Origin: Aureimonas sp. SK2
Lineage (GTDB): Bacteria; Pseudomonadota; Alphaproteobacteria; Rhizobiales; Rhizobiaceae
Length of the DNA: 64,000 bases
Direction of reading: 5' to 3'
Assembly (NCBI RefSeq): GCF_029813115.1
Contig: NZ_JAPZDS010000004.1
Coordinates: 186,001 to 250,000 of the forward strand
Shown here: in pieces, positions 15,971 to 25,400 of the stretch
How the letters are laid out: each line of letters opens with the position of its first letter
Numbering within the stretch: position 1 is the first letter of the stretch
Position numbers and translations under genes: made by a program
Notes under the pieces: model-generated
The model's input: only the letters and a program-made list of their open reading frames with translations
Databases searched by the model: none
What the model was told of the DNA's origin: nothing

Positions 15971-16978
15971 TCAGGCGCCGAGCATCTCCCGCGTCACCGC
16001 CACGGTCTCGCCCGACCGGGCCGAGGTCGTGGCGGCCTCCGCCAGCGCCAGCGCGGCGATGCCGTCCTTGAGCGTCACCGGAACGGGCGCGCCGGCAGTC
16101 TGGCTGGCGACGAAGGCCGTCCACTCGGCCTCGTAGGCGCGCATGTAGCGTTCCAGGAAGAAGTAGACCGGCTTGGCCGAGGAGGCGCCGTCCGTCGTAA
16201 TCTTCTCGACCGTGTTCTCCAGGACGTTGCGGGCGGACAGGAGCCCTTCGGAGCCGAGAAGTTCGACGCGCTGGTCGTAGCCGTAGCCCGCGCGGCGCGA
16301 GTTCTTGATCACCGCGATGCGGCCATCGTCCCAGGCGAGCGTCACCGCCGCCGTGTCGACGTCTCCCGCCTCACCGATGGCGGGGTCGACGATGGCGGAA
16401 CCGACGGCCGTGACCCTGGCCGGCGGGCCGCCCATGATCCAGCAGGCCATGTCGAAGTCGTGGATCATCATGTCCCGGAACAGGCCGCCCGAGACCTTGA
16501 TGTAGGACACGGGCGGCGGCGCGGGGTCGAAGGAGGTGATCGACAGAAGTTCCGGCCGGCCGATCTCGCCGGCGTCGAGCGCCGCCTTCAGGGCGGCGAA
16601 GTTCGGGTCGAAGCGGCGATTGAAGCCGATCATGACCTCTCGCCCGGCCCCTGCCACGCTCGCCTGGCAGCGCAGCGCGCGCTCCAGCGACAGGTCCACC
16701 GGCTTCTCGCAGAGGATGGCCTTGCCGGCGGCGCTCGCGCGCTCGATCAGGTCGGAATGGGTGTCGGTCGACGTCGCGATCAGGACCGCGTGGATCTCGG
16801 CATCGGCGAGGATCTCTTCCACCGAGCGCGCCTGCGCCCCGGTGCTCTCCGCAAGCGAGCGCGCGGCCTCGGGCACGGCGTCGGCGATCGCCACGAGGCG
16901 GGAGTCCTTGTTGGCGGCGATGAAGCGGGCATGGACCTGGCCGATCCGGCCGGCGCCCAGAAGTGCGACGTTCAGCAT
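15971..16978 (-). CDS. iolG: Gfo/Idh/MocA family oxidoreductase (inositol 2-dehydrogenase-like)
   Basis: A 335-residue NAD-dependent dehydrogenase. The N-terminal Rossmann motif is LLGAGRIGQVHARF, the family lysine lies in ILCEKPVDLSLE, and GGLFRDMMIHDFDMACWI contains the catalytic Asp/His pair typical of inositol 2-dehydrogenases. FNRRFDPNF is also characteristic of IolG. It oxidises myo-inositol or a similar polyol, or a sugar such as apiose by analogy with ApsD. ATG preceded by AAAGGAA. It is second in a two-gene operon with a hydroxypyruvate isomerase-like gene. Confidence 0.88.
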   Translation of the reverse strand: MLNVALLGAGRIGQVHARFIAANKDSRLVAIADAVPEAARSLAESTGAQARSVEEILADAEIHAVLIATSTDTHSDLIERASAAGKAILCEKPVDLSLERALRCQASVAGAGREVMIGFNRRFDPNFAALKAALDAGEIGRPELLSITSFDPAPPPVSYIKVSGGLFRDMMIHDFDMACWIMGGPPARVTAVGSAIVDPAIGEAGDVDTAAVTLAWDDGRIAVIKNSRRAGYGYDQRVELLGSEGLLSARNVLENTVEKITTDGASSAKPVYFFLERYMRAYEAEWTAFVASQTAGAPVPVTLKDGIAALALAEAATTSARSGETVAVTREMLGA

Positions 16979-16989
16979 GGATGTTCCTT

Positions 16990-17799
16990 TCAAGAGAGGG
17001 TGAAAGCGTCGCGAAAGCGCTGGAGCGCCAGTTCGTCGTCGCCTTGCGGCCAGGCCTCCAGGCCGATGACGCCGCGATAACCCATGGCGTCGAGGGCTCG
17101 GGCGATCGCAGGATAGTTGATCTCGCCGGTGCCCGGCTCGTGCCGGCCGGGCACGTCCGCCACCTGGATCTCGCCGATGTTGGGCAGCGCCCGCCGGCAC
17201 AGTTCGATCAGATTCCCCTCGCCGATCTGCGCATGGTAAAGGTCGAGATTGAGCTTGAGCGAGGGCCGGTTCACCGCCTCGACCAGCGCGATCGTGTCGG
17301 CCGCCTTGGCGAAGGGCGTCTTGGGATGGTCGACCGCCTCGTTGAGGTTTTCCAGGACGAAGGTGACGCCCTCCCGCTCGCCGAGGTCGGCGATGCGGCG
17401 GAGCGTGTCGACGGCCTTGAGCCACATGGCGCCGCTGACGGTCTCGGCCTTGACCACGGGCAGGCCCTGACCGTCGAGGCCCGTGCCATGCAGGTTGAGG
17501 CGCGGGCAGCCGAGTTCCCGGGCGACGGGGATCGACTGGGCGGCCGTGCGCAACAGCTCGTCGGCGCCCGCGTCGTCTGCGAGCGTCCCCGAGACATAAC
17601 CGGTCATGGACGAGAAGGTCGCACCCGAGCGCGCCAGCGCCTTGATGTCGTGCCGGGTCCAGTCCCAGATCTCGACCAGAAAGCCCGCGGCGGTCAGGCG
17701 CTCCAGGCGTTCCGGCACGGGACGCTTGGCGAATACGGTTTCCGCGCAGACGGCGAGCGCGAACGGCTGGCGTCTATCGGTCGTCTGCATTTTCGACAT
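16990..17799 (-). CDS. Hydroxypyruvate isomerase-like TIM barrel protein
   Basis: A 269-residue xylose-isomerase-like barrel. FVLENLNEAVDHP, LNLDLYHAQIGEGN and EIQVADVPGRHEPGTGEINY match hydroxypyruvate isomerase (Hyi) and related aldo-keto isomerases; the two metal-site glutamates and the histidines are present. It is the promoter-proximal gene of the minus-strand pair with the IolG-like dehydrogenase. Translation may start at 17799 or at the next Met at 17790. The exact substrate cannot be told from sequence. Confidence 0.85.
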   Translation of the reverse strand: MSKMQTTDRRQPFALAVCAETVFAKRPVPERLERLTAAGFLVEIWDWTRHDIKALARSGATFSSMTGYVSGTLADDAGADELLRTAAQSIPVARELGCPRLNLHGTGLDGQGLPVVKAETVSGAMWLKAVDTLRRIADLGEREGVTFVLENLNEAVDHPKTPFAKAADTIALVEAVNRPSLKLNLDLYHAQIGEGNLIELCRRALPNIGEIQVADVPGRHEPGTGEINYPAIARALDAMGYRGVIGLEAWPQGDDELALQRFRDAFTLS

Positions 17800-18153
17800 G
17801 GATCAGGCCGAACCGGGGGCCGGCGAGGCGAGAAACGATGGCATGATGTCTCCCCTGCAGATCCAGGCCCGAGCCTCCACCCGCCTCGCCGGATCTTCGA
17901 CACATCTGATATCATCTCGGGACCGGATTGCAATATTCCTGTTTCATCGAGATCGAAAACGGATCATATGATCCATAACCGTGTGGCTCACGGGCCGCCG
18001 GATCAAGGGCCGGAACCTGATCCAAGGGTCCTCATGTCACACGGAAGCGGACGCGACAGTCGCGGCCTCAGCCTCTTCGAAGCGATGCCGATGAAGCGTC
18101 GGGAGACCCTTGCGAAGCGCCTGGGCGTGTTCAGGTCCGAGGGCTGACGAAAG
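17800..18153. other. Gene-free upstream region of the Hyi-iolG operon
   Basis: About 350 bases, AT-richer around 17900-17990, with no convincing gene. A 59-codon open frame at 17968-18147 has no ribosome-binding site or recognisable content. The stretch must contain the promoter of the minus-strand operon and holds a perfect 14-bp palindrome at 17961-17974. Confidence 0.5.
17961..17974. promoter_or_regulatory. Palindromic operator candidate GGATCATATGATCC
   Basis: A perfect 14-bp palindrome about 160 bases upstream of the Hyi-like gene in an otherwise gene-free, AT-richer stretch. The shape fits a LacI- or GntR-type dimer site. It differs from the operator pair near 5.1 and 5.9 kb. Confidence 0.5.
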
Positions 18154-18208
18154 TGGTGATCCCAGTTGGATTCGAACCAACGACCCCCAGATTAGGAATC
18201 TGGTGCTC
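18154..18208 (-). other. Truncated tRNA-Arg(CCU), 3' fragment; putative attachment site
   Basis: Read on the minus strand, this 55-base stretch contains the 3' part of the D stem (GAGC), an anticodon stem CCAGA/TCTGG with loop TTCCTAA (anticodon CCU), a T arm GTTGG-TTCGAAT-CCAAC, the 3' acceptor strand TGGGATC, discriminator A and encoded CCA. The 5' acceptor strand (expected GATCCCA) and most of the D arm are absent; the sequence above 18209 is unrelated. A 3' tRNA remnant of this kind is the usual scar left when an integrase-borne island inserts in a tRNA gene. The island then lies at higher coordinates. Confidence 0.8.
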
Positions 18209-18260
18209 TTTTTCGAGGGGTAAGAATGTTACCGCTCCTTACCGAGCGTAGGGCACCGAA

Positions 18261-18316
18261 GGATTGGTAGGGGGTGGCGCGCCCCTCAAAGCGCCGTAGC
18301 CGCCCCCTACCAATCC
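18261..18316. repeat. Large inverted repeat near the attachment site
   Basis: GGATTGGTAGGGGG (18261-18274) and CCCCCTACCAATCC (18303-18316) are perfect 14-bp arms. The interior holds a second pairing, GGCGC (18276-18280) with GCGCC (18291-18295). It lies 50 bases from the tRNA fragment and may be a terminator or a recombinase arm site. Confidence 0.65.
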
Positions 18317-18459
18317 CGCCTCAGAACAAGGCACCCGGACCCGACCGCAGGTCGGGCTTTGAGAGCCTTCAGGCGACGGTTCGGCATCCGACCCCGCAGC
18401 CGTTTCCGACGCCTGGTCGACAGGCCACGGATGTCGCGACCCGGTCCGAGCAGTCCACC

Positions 18460-18485
18460 AAAAAAAAACGAAGCCTTGCGGTTCG
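18460..18485 (-). terminator. Intrinsic terminator, minus strand
   Basis: On the minus strand CGAACC-GCAA-GGCTTCG, with one bulged base, is followed directly by a run of nine T. It would stop transcripts coming from the XRE regulator gene about 320 bases upstream. Confidence 0.5.
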
Positions 18486-18806
18486 GGGCCAGCAGAAAAC
18501 CCGAGCCTCCGATCCTTTTGATCGTTGCCCGCATCCGCCGTCGGGGAACGACATCGGGCGCGACGTCCAAGGATTCGTGCGCAGCGCACGGCGGGAGACT
18601 GCGGACGAGGAGGAGGCAGCCCCGTCGCCGAGGCCGGCGGAGGCCCCGCGCATCGGCGGGCGGGACGGCCGGCGGACCGACGGAGCCGTTTTCGCGGCAC
18701 TCCCGGCGCGACGGCGCGGACGCACGTCCCGGTGGCGAGGCCGTGCCCGAGCGGGGCCGGCAGGCAACCGCCGGGAGATCCGTTCGCGGCGGCCCGCGCT
18801 CGAGCC

Positions 18807-19115
18807 TCAGCCCGGCGCCTCGGCCTTTTTCTTGCGGCTCCGCGCCTGCGCCGCACGCGTCCGCGTCCAACCCGCCGCGACGTCCCGCGTGACGCGCAGG
18901 CCGGGACCGTGGAACTCGGTCTCGCCGATGAAGACGACGCCCGCGGCCTCCAGGGCCTGCTTCACGTTCTCCATCGTCGACAGCATGCAGTCCCCCTTTC
19001 CCGCCTCCATGTTCAGCAGCGAGCGGCGGGCGACCTTGGCCTTTTCGGCAAGGTCGTCGAGCGACATGTCGGCCAGCAGCCGGGCGGCTCGCAGGAGGTT
19101 GGGATCGACGGGCAT
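18807..19115 (-). CDS. XRE-family helix-turn-helix regulator
   Basis: A 102-residue protein starting MPVDPNLLRAARLLADMS. Residues about 7-62 form a Cro/CI-type helix-turn-helix (LDDLAEKAKVARRSLLNMEAG), followed by a segment typical of small rhizobial XRE proteins (ALEAAGVVFIGE) and a basic Lys/Arg tail. An in-frame ATG at 19154 would add 13 residues. It is divergent from the gene at 19308. The intervening region contains TTGTCAACAA, a possible operator. Confidence 0.8.
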   Translation of the reverse strand: MPVDPNLLRAARLLADMSLDDLAEKAKVARRSLLNMEAGKGDCMLSTMENVKQALEAAGVVFIGETEFHGPGLRVTRDVAAGWTRTRAAQARSRKKKAEAPG

Positions 19116-19307
19116 CGCGGCGGAGGATCGCTCAAGGGGCGCTCTTGTCAACAATTACGCCTACAGTGCACTCGGGTATCTTCGGAGGGCATTTGGTTGC
19201 ACCGAAACTCGCGTCGTCGTAAGGAATCGCGGCCGGCCCATGCCAGGGTGATTCGCGGGCCGCCACCGGGCCGGCGGCCCTGCCGCGCCGAGACGGGAGT
19301 TCGCGAC

Positions 19308-19964
19308 GTGCCCTCCGTACCGCCCGCCCTCGAAGAGATCCTCGGCATGGCGCAGGCCCGCCGCGACCGCGCGGCTGCCCGCGCGGCGGACGGGGAGCGG
19401 CGCCGGGCGGCCGCGTCCGGTTCGGTCCTCCCCTCCGCCGACCAGCTCCTGCGCGGGCATCCACCGCTGGGCAGCGACATCCGGACCGACATCCGGGAAT
19501 TCGTTGGCTCCGTGCCCGATGGTTCGGTGGACCGACAGGCCGCGGCGTCCCTCCGCGCCCTGTCGGACGCCGCCCGCCGCGCCGCGCCGGGCGGCGGGGT
19601 CGACGGAGCCGCGGTCCTGGCGGCCCTGCGCGCGTGCCGCATCGCGCCGCCATCCGACCCCGACGGGACGTTGCGCCTGCGCCTCGCGATCTATGCCGCC
19701 CTGCTCGGCGACGCGGAGGCGGCGCTGGCGGTCGCCGGCGAGGCGGCCCTCCTGGCCTACGTGCAGGACTGGCACCTCGAGGGGGACGGTACGGAGCTCG
19801 TGTGGCAGGCGGCGGCCTGGGCGGCGTTCGGCTCGTCGCGCCTCGGACCCCTGAGGCGGCTTCCGTGGCCGATCAGCGAGATGGCCTCGACGAGGGACCG
19901 CATCGACGCGTTCGCCGACGAGTTCCGGCTGAAGGTCTCCCGCCATTTGCCGGAGCTCGAGTGA
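19308..19964 (+). CDS. Hypothetical protein upstream of the FtsH-like gene
   Basis: A 218-residue, Ala/Arg-rich, mostly helical protein with no family I recognise. GTG is taken as start because GGGAG lies nine bases upstream and the frame before it has no suitable codon. Residues 1-50 look like a basic coiled segment; the C-terminal half (VWQAAAWAAFGSSRLGPLRRLPWPISEM) is compact. It precedes the AAA+/M41 protease gene in the same direction, about 380 bases upstream, and may be its partner or substrate adaptor (speculation). Confidence 0.6.
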   Translation: MPSVPPALEEILGMAQARRDRAAARAADGERRRAAASGSVLPSADQLLRGHPPLGSDIRTDIREFVGSVPDGSVDRQAAASLRALSDAARRAAPGGGVDGAAVLAALRACRIAPPSDPDGTLRLRLAIYAALLGDAEAALAVAGEAALLAYVQDWHLEGDGTELVWQAAAWAAFGSSRLGPLRRLPWPISEMASTRDRIDAFADEFRLKVSRHLPELE

Positions 19965-20181
19965 GGTGCGGTCGGAACGCGGAACCTCCCGCGGCTGCCG
20001 GTGGGCGGCCGGCGCCCGTCACCTCCCACATACGGCACGCCACGCGCGGCCGCATGCCGCCACGTGCCTGGCGCGTCCGTCCGGGACCGGGCCCGGCCGT
20101 CCCATAGGCCCCTCCGACTGACCCGCCGCGAACCGTCAGTCCAAGGCCGCCGAAACGGCGGCCGCATCCAGGGCCCCACGA
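19965..20181. other. Intergenic stretch before the FtsH-like gene
   Basis: GC-rich spacer with no gene, promoter or repeat that I can identify. Confidence 0.4.
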
Positions 20182-20349
20182 ATGTCTTGCATCACCGCCA
20201 CCGAACCACGGCCGGCCGAAACCCCTCCCGAGGCCAACGGGGCCTTCGCCGCGATCAACGGCATCCGGCGACCGCGCGACCGCGCGGTGCCCGGCGAACG
20301 GTCGCGCCGACCGGCGCCGCCGTCGCTCTCGGGGAGGCCGTTGCCGTGA
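20182..20349 (+). CDS. Possible 55-residue leader peptide overlapping the FtsH-like start
   Basis: An ATG at 20182 opens a 55-codon frame, rich in Pro and Arg, ending at TGA 20347-20349. Its stop overlaps the GTG start of the FtsH-like gene (GTGA), an arrangement that would couple their translation. There is no strong ribosome-binding site and the content is low-complexity, so it could be chance. Confidence 0.25.
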   Translation: MSCITATEPRPAETPPEANGAFAAINGIRRPRDRAVPGERSRRPAPPSLSGRPLP

Positions 20350-22298
20350 GCCGCCGTCTCCGCCTCGACCCCGACGCGGGGTCCCTCGCGAGCCGCCTCG
20401 TTCCCTCCGCGCGGATCGCGGACCACCTCCTTCGCGAAACCGTCGAGACGGCGGGCTTCTGGCGTCTCCTCGAAGGGGAGGCGTGCGTCGTCGTCATCCA
20501 CGGCGTCCGCCCCGCGGACGCCGTCACCGTCCACCAAGCGGCCCAGGACCTCATCGGGGGAACGCCGGACGACGCGTTCGCGCTCGACGCGATGGTCCGG
20601 GACTGGACGGATCCGAAGAGCCTCCGCCCGAACCATGTCGAGCGGCTCCTGCTCGAGGCGAGCACCAGCACCCGGCCGATGGTCGTCCTCTGCCGGGCAA
20701 GGTCGGCCGTGCCCCCGGTCGTCTCGGCGGTGGCCGACGCGATGCTCCCGCTCGCCAAGCGCGAGGGGGCGATCGGGCATTTCGTCGCCGACTTCGCCGG
20801 GTTCGTCCCCGACGACGCGCTCATGGCCCGGCTCGCGCGCCTGCCGCTGGCGTACCTGAACCTCCTCCTGCGGCCCGGCATGTCCCGCGACCGGATGTGG
20901 TCGGTTGCCGGCCGCCTCGGGAGACATTCCTTCGTGGAGGAGGACGGGAAGCGGAACTCGAAAAAGGAGAAGGAAGGGAAAGCCGCAAATGTGGACCGGA
21001 AAGCCGCGCCGGCAGGGGATGCGGGGCCCGAACGCCTGGACGACCTGCCGGGCATGGGCGAGGCGCGACGCTGGGGGCAGGCCCTCGCGGACGATCTAGC
21101 CCGGTACCGCGCGGGCACGCTGCCGTGGGCCGACGTCGAGGCGGGCGCCCTTCTGTACGGGCCGCCGGGAACAGGCAAGACCCTGTTCGCCCGTGCGCTG
21201 GCGGGATCGTGCGGAGTGCCGCTCCACGCCCATTCCTTCGCCGCCTAGCAGTCCCGCGGCCACTTGGGAGACCTCCTCAAGGCCATGCGCTCGGCGTTCG
21301 AGGAGGCGCGGAAGACCGCGCCCTCCATCGTGTTCCTGGACGAGCTCGACTCCGTCGGGAGCCGTGACGAGCAACTCGGCGACCATGCCTCCTACCAGCG
21401 CCAGGTCGTCAACGGCCTCCTCGAGTGCCTGGACGGCGCGACGGCGCGCCCCGGGGTCGTCGTGGTCGGCGCCACGAACAACAGGGACGCGATCGACGCG
21501 GCGGTGCTGCGGCCGGGACGGCTCGGCCGCCTGATCGAGGTCGCGCTTCCCGACCGGGACGGGCGCGCCGGGATCCTTCGCCACCACCTGCGGGACGACC
21601 TGCCGGGCATGGACCTACTGGCCCTCGCGGACGAGATCGGCGAGGCCTCGGGCGCCGCGTTGGCGCAGGTCGTTCGCGAGGCACGCGGTTCCGCACGACG
21701 GGACGGGCGTGTCCTGGTCGCAGCCGACCTCTGGAACGCCCTTCCCGAGGGAACCCTGCTGTCGGAGGCCGCCTTCCGCCGCCTGTGCGTCCATGAGGCG
21801 GGGCACGCAGTCGCCGGGCTGGAGCTCGCCGCGGTCTCGGGGCTGACGCCGACCAGGGTCGCGGTACGCCGCCGCGTCCGGCACGCCGACGCGAACCGCA
21901 CGGACTTCAGCGTGGTCGAGGGGCACGACCACGCACGCGAGAACGTGGAGGCGCAGGTGTCGGTGCTGCTGGCCGGCATGGCCGCGGAGGAGGTGCTGCT
22001 CGGCTCCAGGGGTAGCGGTTCCGGCGGCACTCCCGAGGCCGACCTCGTGCGGGCGACGCGGCTCGCTGAGTCGATGGAGTTCTCGCTGGGCCTCGGGGAA
22101 GGCCTCCACTCCGTTCCCGCGGGCGTCCTTTCGAAGGCCGTCGCCGCCGCCGGCGGCAACCCGGCGCTCAGGGACCGGGTCGAGCGCGTGCTCGAGCGGT
22201 GCCATCGGGAGGCGAGGTCGATCGTCGAGCGGAGGCGCGGAGAGGTCGAGGACCTGTCCAGGGCCTTGGCGGAGCGGTCGGTCGTCGACCTGCCCTGA
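20346..22298 (+). pseudogene. FtsH-like AAA+ ATPase/M41 zinc protease with in-frame amber codon
   Basis: One frame runs from GTG 20346 (GGGGAGG eight bases upstream) to 22298 but contains TAG at 21246-21248. N-terminal residues 1-215 are a non-standard domain without membrane anchors, followed by a basic linker. Walker A GPPGTGKT is at about residue 272. After the stop come SIVFLDELDSVGS (Walker B), ATNNRDAIDAAVLRPGR (sensor and arginine finger), the zinc motif HEAGH (21792-21806) and the third-ligand region EADLVRATRLAESM. HSFAA-stop-QSRGHLGDLL is where the family has Trp, so TGG to TAG is the simple explanation. As read, two halves would be made, neither active. A sequencing error is possible. 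Confidence 0.85.
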
Positions 22299-22433
22299 CG
22301 GGACTTCCGTGCTTTCCGGCATCAAGCCAGGCGGGCGGGCGGCCTTCCCGGCGCGGCGGCGGTACGGCGGAGCTGCCGCGACCCCCGACGGGGTCGCGGC
22401 GTACCCGCTTGGCGATACCGCGCCGCGGCGGGT

Positions 22434-25400
22434 TCACGATCGCCGCGCGACCATGTCCGGGGTCGCTCCCCCGGCAGCGCCGCCGCGTTCCACCCCTTCC
22501 TCCAGCCCCCATCCCTTCACCGCCGCGAACACGGCCGGGATGACGACGAGCGTCAGGACGGTCGACGAGACCATGCCGCCGATCATCGGGACCGCGATGC
22601 GCTGCATCAGTTCGGAGCCAGCGCCGCGGCTCCACAGGATCGGGAGAAGCCCCGCCATGATCGCGACGACCGTCATCATCTTCGGCCGCACGCGCTCGAC
22701 GGCGCCGATCATGATCGCCTCGCGCAGCGCCTCCCGGTCGAAGGCCCGGCCTTCCGTCTCGCACCTTGCCCTGACCTCCGCGACCGCGTGCTGGAGGTAG
22801 ATCAGCATGATCACGCCCGTCTCCGCCGCGACGCCCGACAGCGCGATGAAGCCGACCGCCACGGCGACCGACATGTTGAAGCCGAGCCACCACATCAGCC
22901 AGATGCCCCCGACAACCGCGAACGGCAGCGACAGCATGACGATCAGCGTCTCGGTCATGGACCGGAAGTTCAGGTAGAGGAGGAGGAAGATCAGGAGCAG
23001 CGTGACGGGAACGACGACCTTCAGCTTGGCCTCGGCGCGCTGGAGGTACTCGAACTGCCCGCTCCAGGCGACGTAGGAGCCGGGCGGGAACGTCACCTCC
23101 CTGGCCACTGCGGCTTGCGCCTCCGCCACGTACCCGCCGAGATCGCGCCCGGCGATGTCGACGAAGACGTAGATCGCGAGCTGTCCGTTCTCGGTGCGGA
23201 TCGAGGTCGCACCGCGCGTCAGCTCGACCTTTGCCACCTCGCCCAGGGGCACCGTTCCCCCGCCGGGCAGCGCGATCTGCACGTCCCTCGCCACTGCGTC
23301 CGGATCGGATCGCAACTCGCGAGGATAGCGGATGTTGACGGCATACCGTTCGCGGCCCTCCACCGTCGTCGTCACGGTTTCGGCCCCGAGCGCCATCCCG
23401 ATCGTTTCCTGAACGGCACCGACCGACAGCCCGTAGCGCCCGAGGGCCTCCCGGTCCGGAACGATGTCGAGGAAATAGCCTCCGACCACCCGTTCGGCAT
23501 AGGCGCTGGACGTACCCGGCACCCCCTTCAGCACCCCCTCGATCTCCTTCGCCAGCGTCTCCATCTCGGCGAGGTCCGTGCCGAACACCTTCACGCCGAC
23601 GGGCGTCCGGATGCCCGTCGAGAGCATGTCGATGCGGGCACGGATCGGCATCGTCCAGGCGTTGGACACGCCGGGGAACTGGAGCGCCTTGTCCATCTCG
23701 GCCTTGAGGCTGTCGACGGTGACGCCCGGCCGCCATTCCTCCTCCGGCTTCAGGTTGATCAGCGTCTCGAACATCTCCGTCGGGGCGGGATCGGTGGCGG
23801 TCAGGGCCCGTCCCGCCTTGCCGTAGACCGATGCGACCTCGGGGAACGACTTGATGATGCGATCCTGCGTCTGGAGGAGTTCGGCAGCCTTCGTCACCGA
23901 CAGCCCCGGGAGCGTCGTCGGCATGTACATCAGCGTCCCCTCGTTGAGGTTCGGCATGAACTCCGACCCGATCTGCCGGGCTGGCCAGACCGTCACGCCG
24001 AGCGCGACGACGGCGAGGAGGATGGTCAGGGTCTTCGCCCGCAGGACGCCGCCGATGACGGGGCGGTAGACCCAGATCAGGAAGCGGTTCACGGGATTGC
24101 GGTGCTCGGGCACGATGCGCCCGCGCACGAAGACGACCATCAGCGCGGGCACCAGCGTCACCGACAGGAAGGCGGCGGCCGCCATGGCGAAGGTCTTGGT
24201 GAAGGCCAGCGGCCCGAACAGGCGCCCCTCCTGCGACTCCAGCGTGAAGATCGGCAGGAAGGACACCGTGATCACGAGGAGGCTGAAGAACAGTGCGGGT
24301 CCGACCTCGCTTGCGGCCTCGACAAGGATCTCGACCCGAGGCTTGCCGGGAGGCGCCCGCTCGAGGTGCTTGTGGGCGTTCTCGATCATGACGATCGCGG
24401 CGTCGATCATCGCTCCGACGGCGATGGCGATGCCGCCGAGGCTCATGATGTTCGACCCGAGTCCCATCAGCTTCATCGCCCCGAAGGCCATCAGGATGCC
24501 GACGGGCAGCATGAGGATCGCGACGAGTGCGCTCCTGAGGTGGAGGAGGAACACCACGCAGACGAGCGCGACGATCAGGCTCTCCTCGAGGAGCGTCCCC
24601 TTCAGGGTCTCGATGGCCCGTTCGATGAGCTGGGAACGGTCGTAAACGGGCAGGATCTCCGTTCCCGCGGGAAGGCTCGGCAGGATGGCCGAGAGCTTCG
24701 TTTTCACGTCTTCGATCACGTCGAGGGCATTGGAGCCATACCGTTGCATGACGATGCCGCTCGCGACCTCGCCCTCCCCGTTCAGCTCGGTGATGCCGCG
24801 TCGCTCGTCCGGCGTCGTCTCGACCCGGGCGACGTCGGAAAGGCGCAGCGGCACGCCGCCGGGGCTCATGAGGACGATGCTCTCGATGTCCTCCGTGCCG
24901 CGCAGGTAGCCCCGCCCGCGAACCATGTACTCGAACTCGGACAGCTCGATCGTGCGGCCGCCGACGTCCATGTTGCTCGCCCCGATCGCGTCCTTCAGCA
25001 TGTCGAGGGTCACGCCCTGGCTTCGCATGCGGTTCGGGTCGACGACGACGGAGTACTGCTTCACGAAGCCGCCGACGCTCGCGACCTCGGCGACCCCGTC
25101 CGCGTCGGAGGCGGCAAACCGCACGACCCAGTCCTGCAAGGACCGAAGCTCGGCGAGCGTCCTGTCCTTGGCGACCACCGCGTACTGGTAGACCCAGCCG
25201 ACGCCCGTCGCGTCCGGGCCGAGCGTCGGCGTCACGCCTGCGGGCAGGCGGCGTCCGGCGGCGTTCAGGAACTCGAGCACGCGGCTCCGCGCGAAGTAGG
25301 GGTCGGTGCCGTCCTCGAACACGACGTAGACGAAAGACACGCCGAAGAACGAGAAGCCGCGCACCACCTTCGACCGCGGCACCGTCAGCATGGCCGTCGT

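Larger units (their letters stand above)
18209..18806. other. Gene-free island end with hairpins
   Basis: About 600 bases without a credible gene; open frames here are GC-driven. It contains a small GGTAA/TTACC hairpin next to the tRNA scar, a large 14-bp-arm inverted repeat (18261-18316) and a terminator-like hairpin followed by nine T residues on the minus strand (18460-18485). Confidence 0.5.

Noticed and set aside
17968-18147. A 59-codon plus-strand frame between the Hyi gene and the tRNA scar
   Set aside because: No ribosome-binding site and no recognisable content; kept only as part of the intergenic description.
18154-18230. A complete tRNA gene
   Set aside because: The 5' acceptor strand and most of the D arm needed to pair with TGGGATC are absent, so it is only a 3' fragment.
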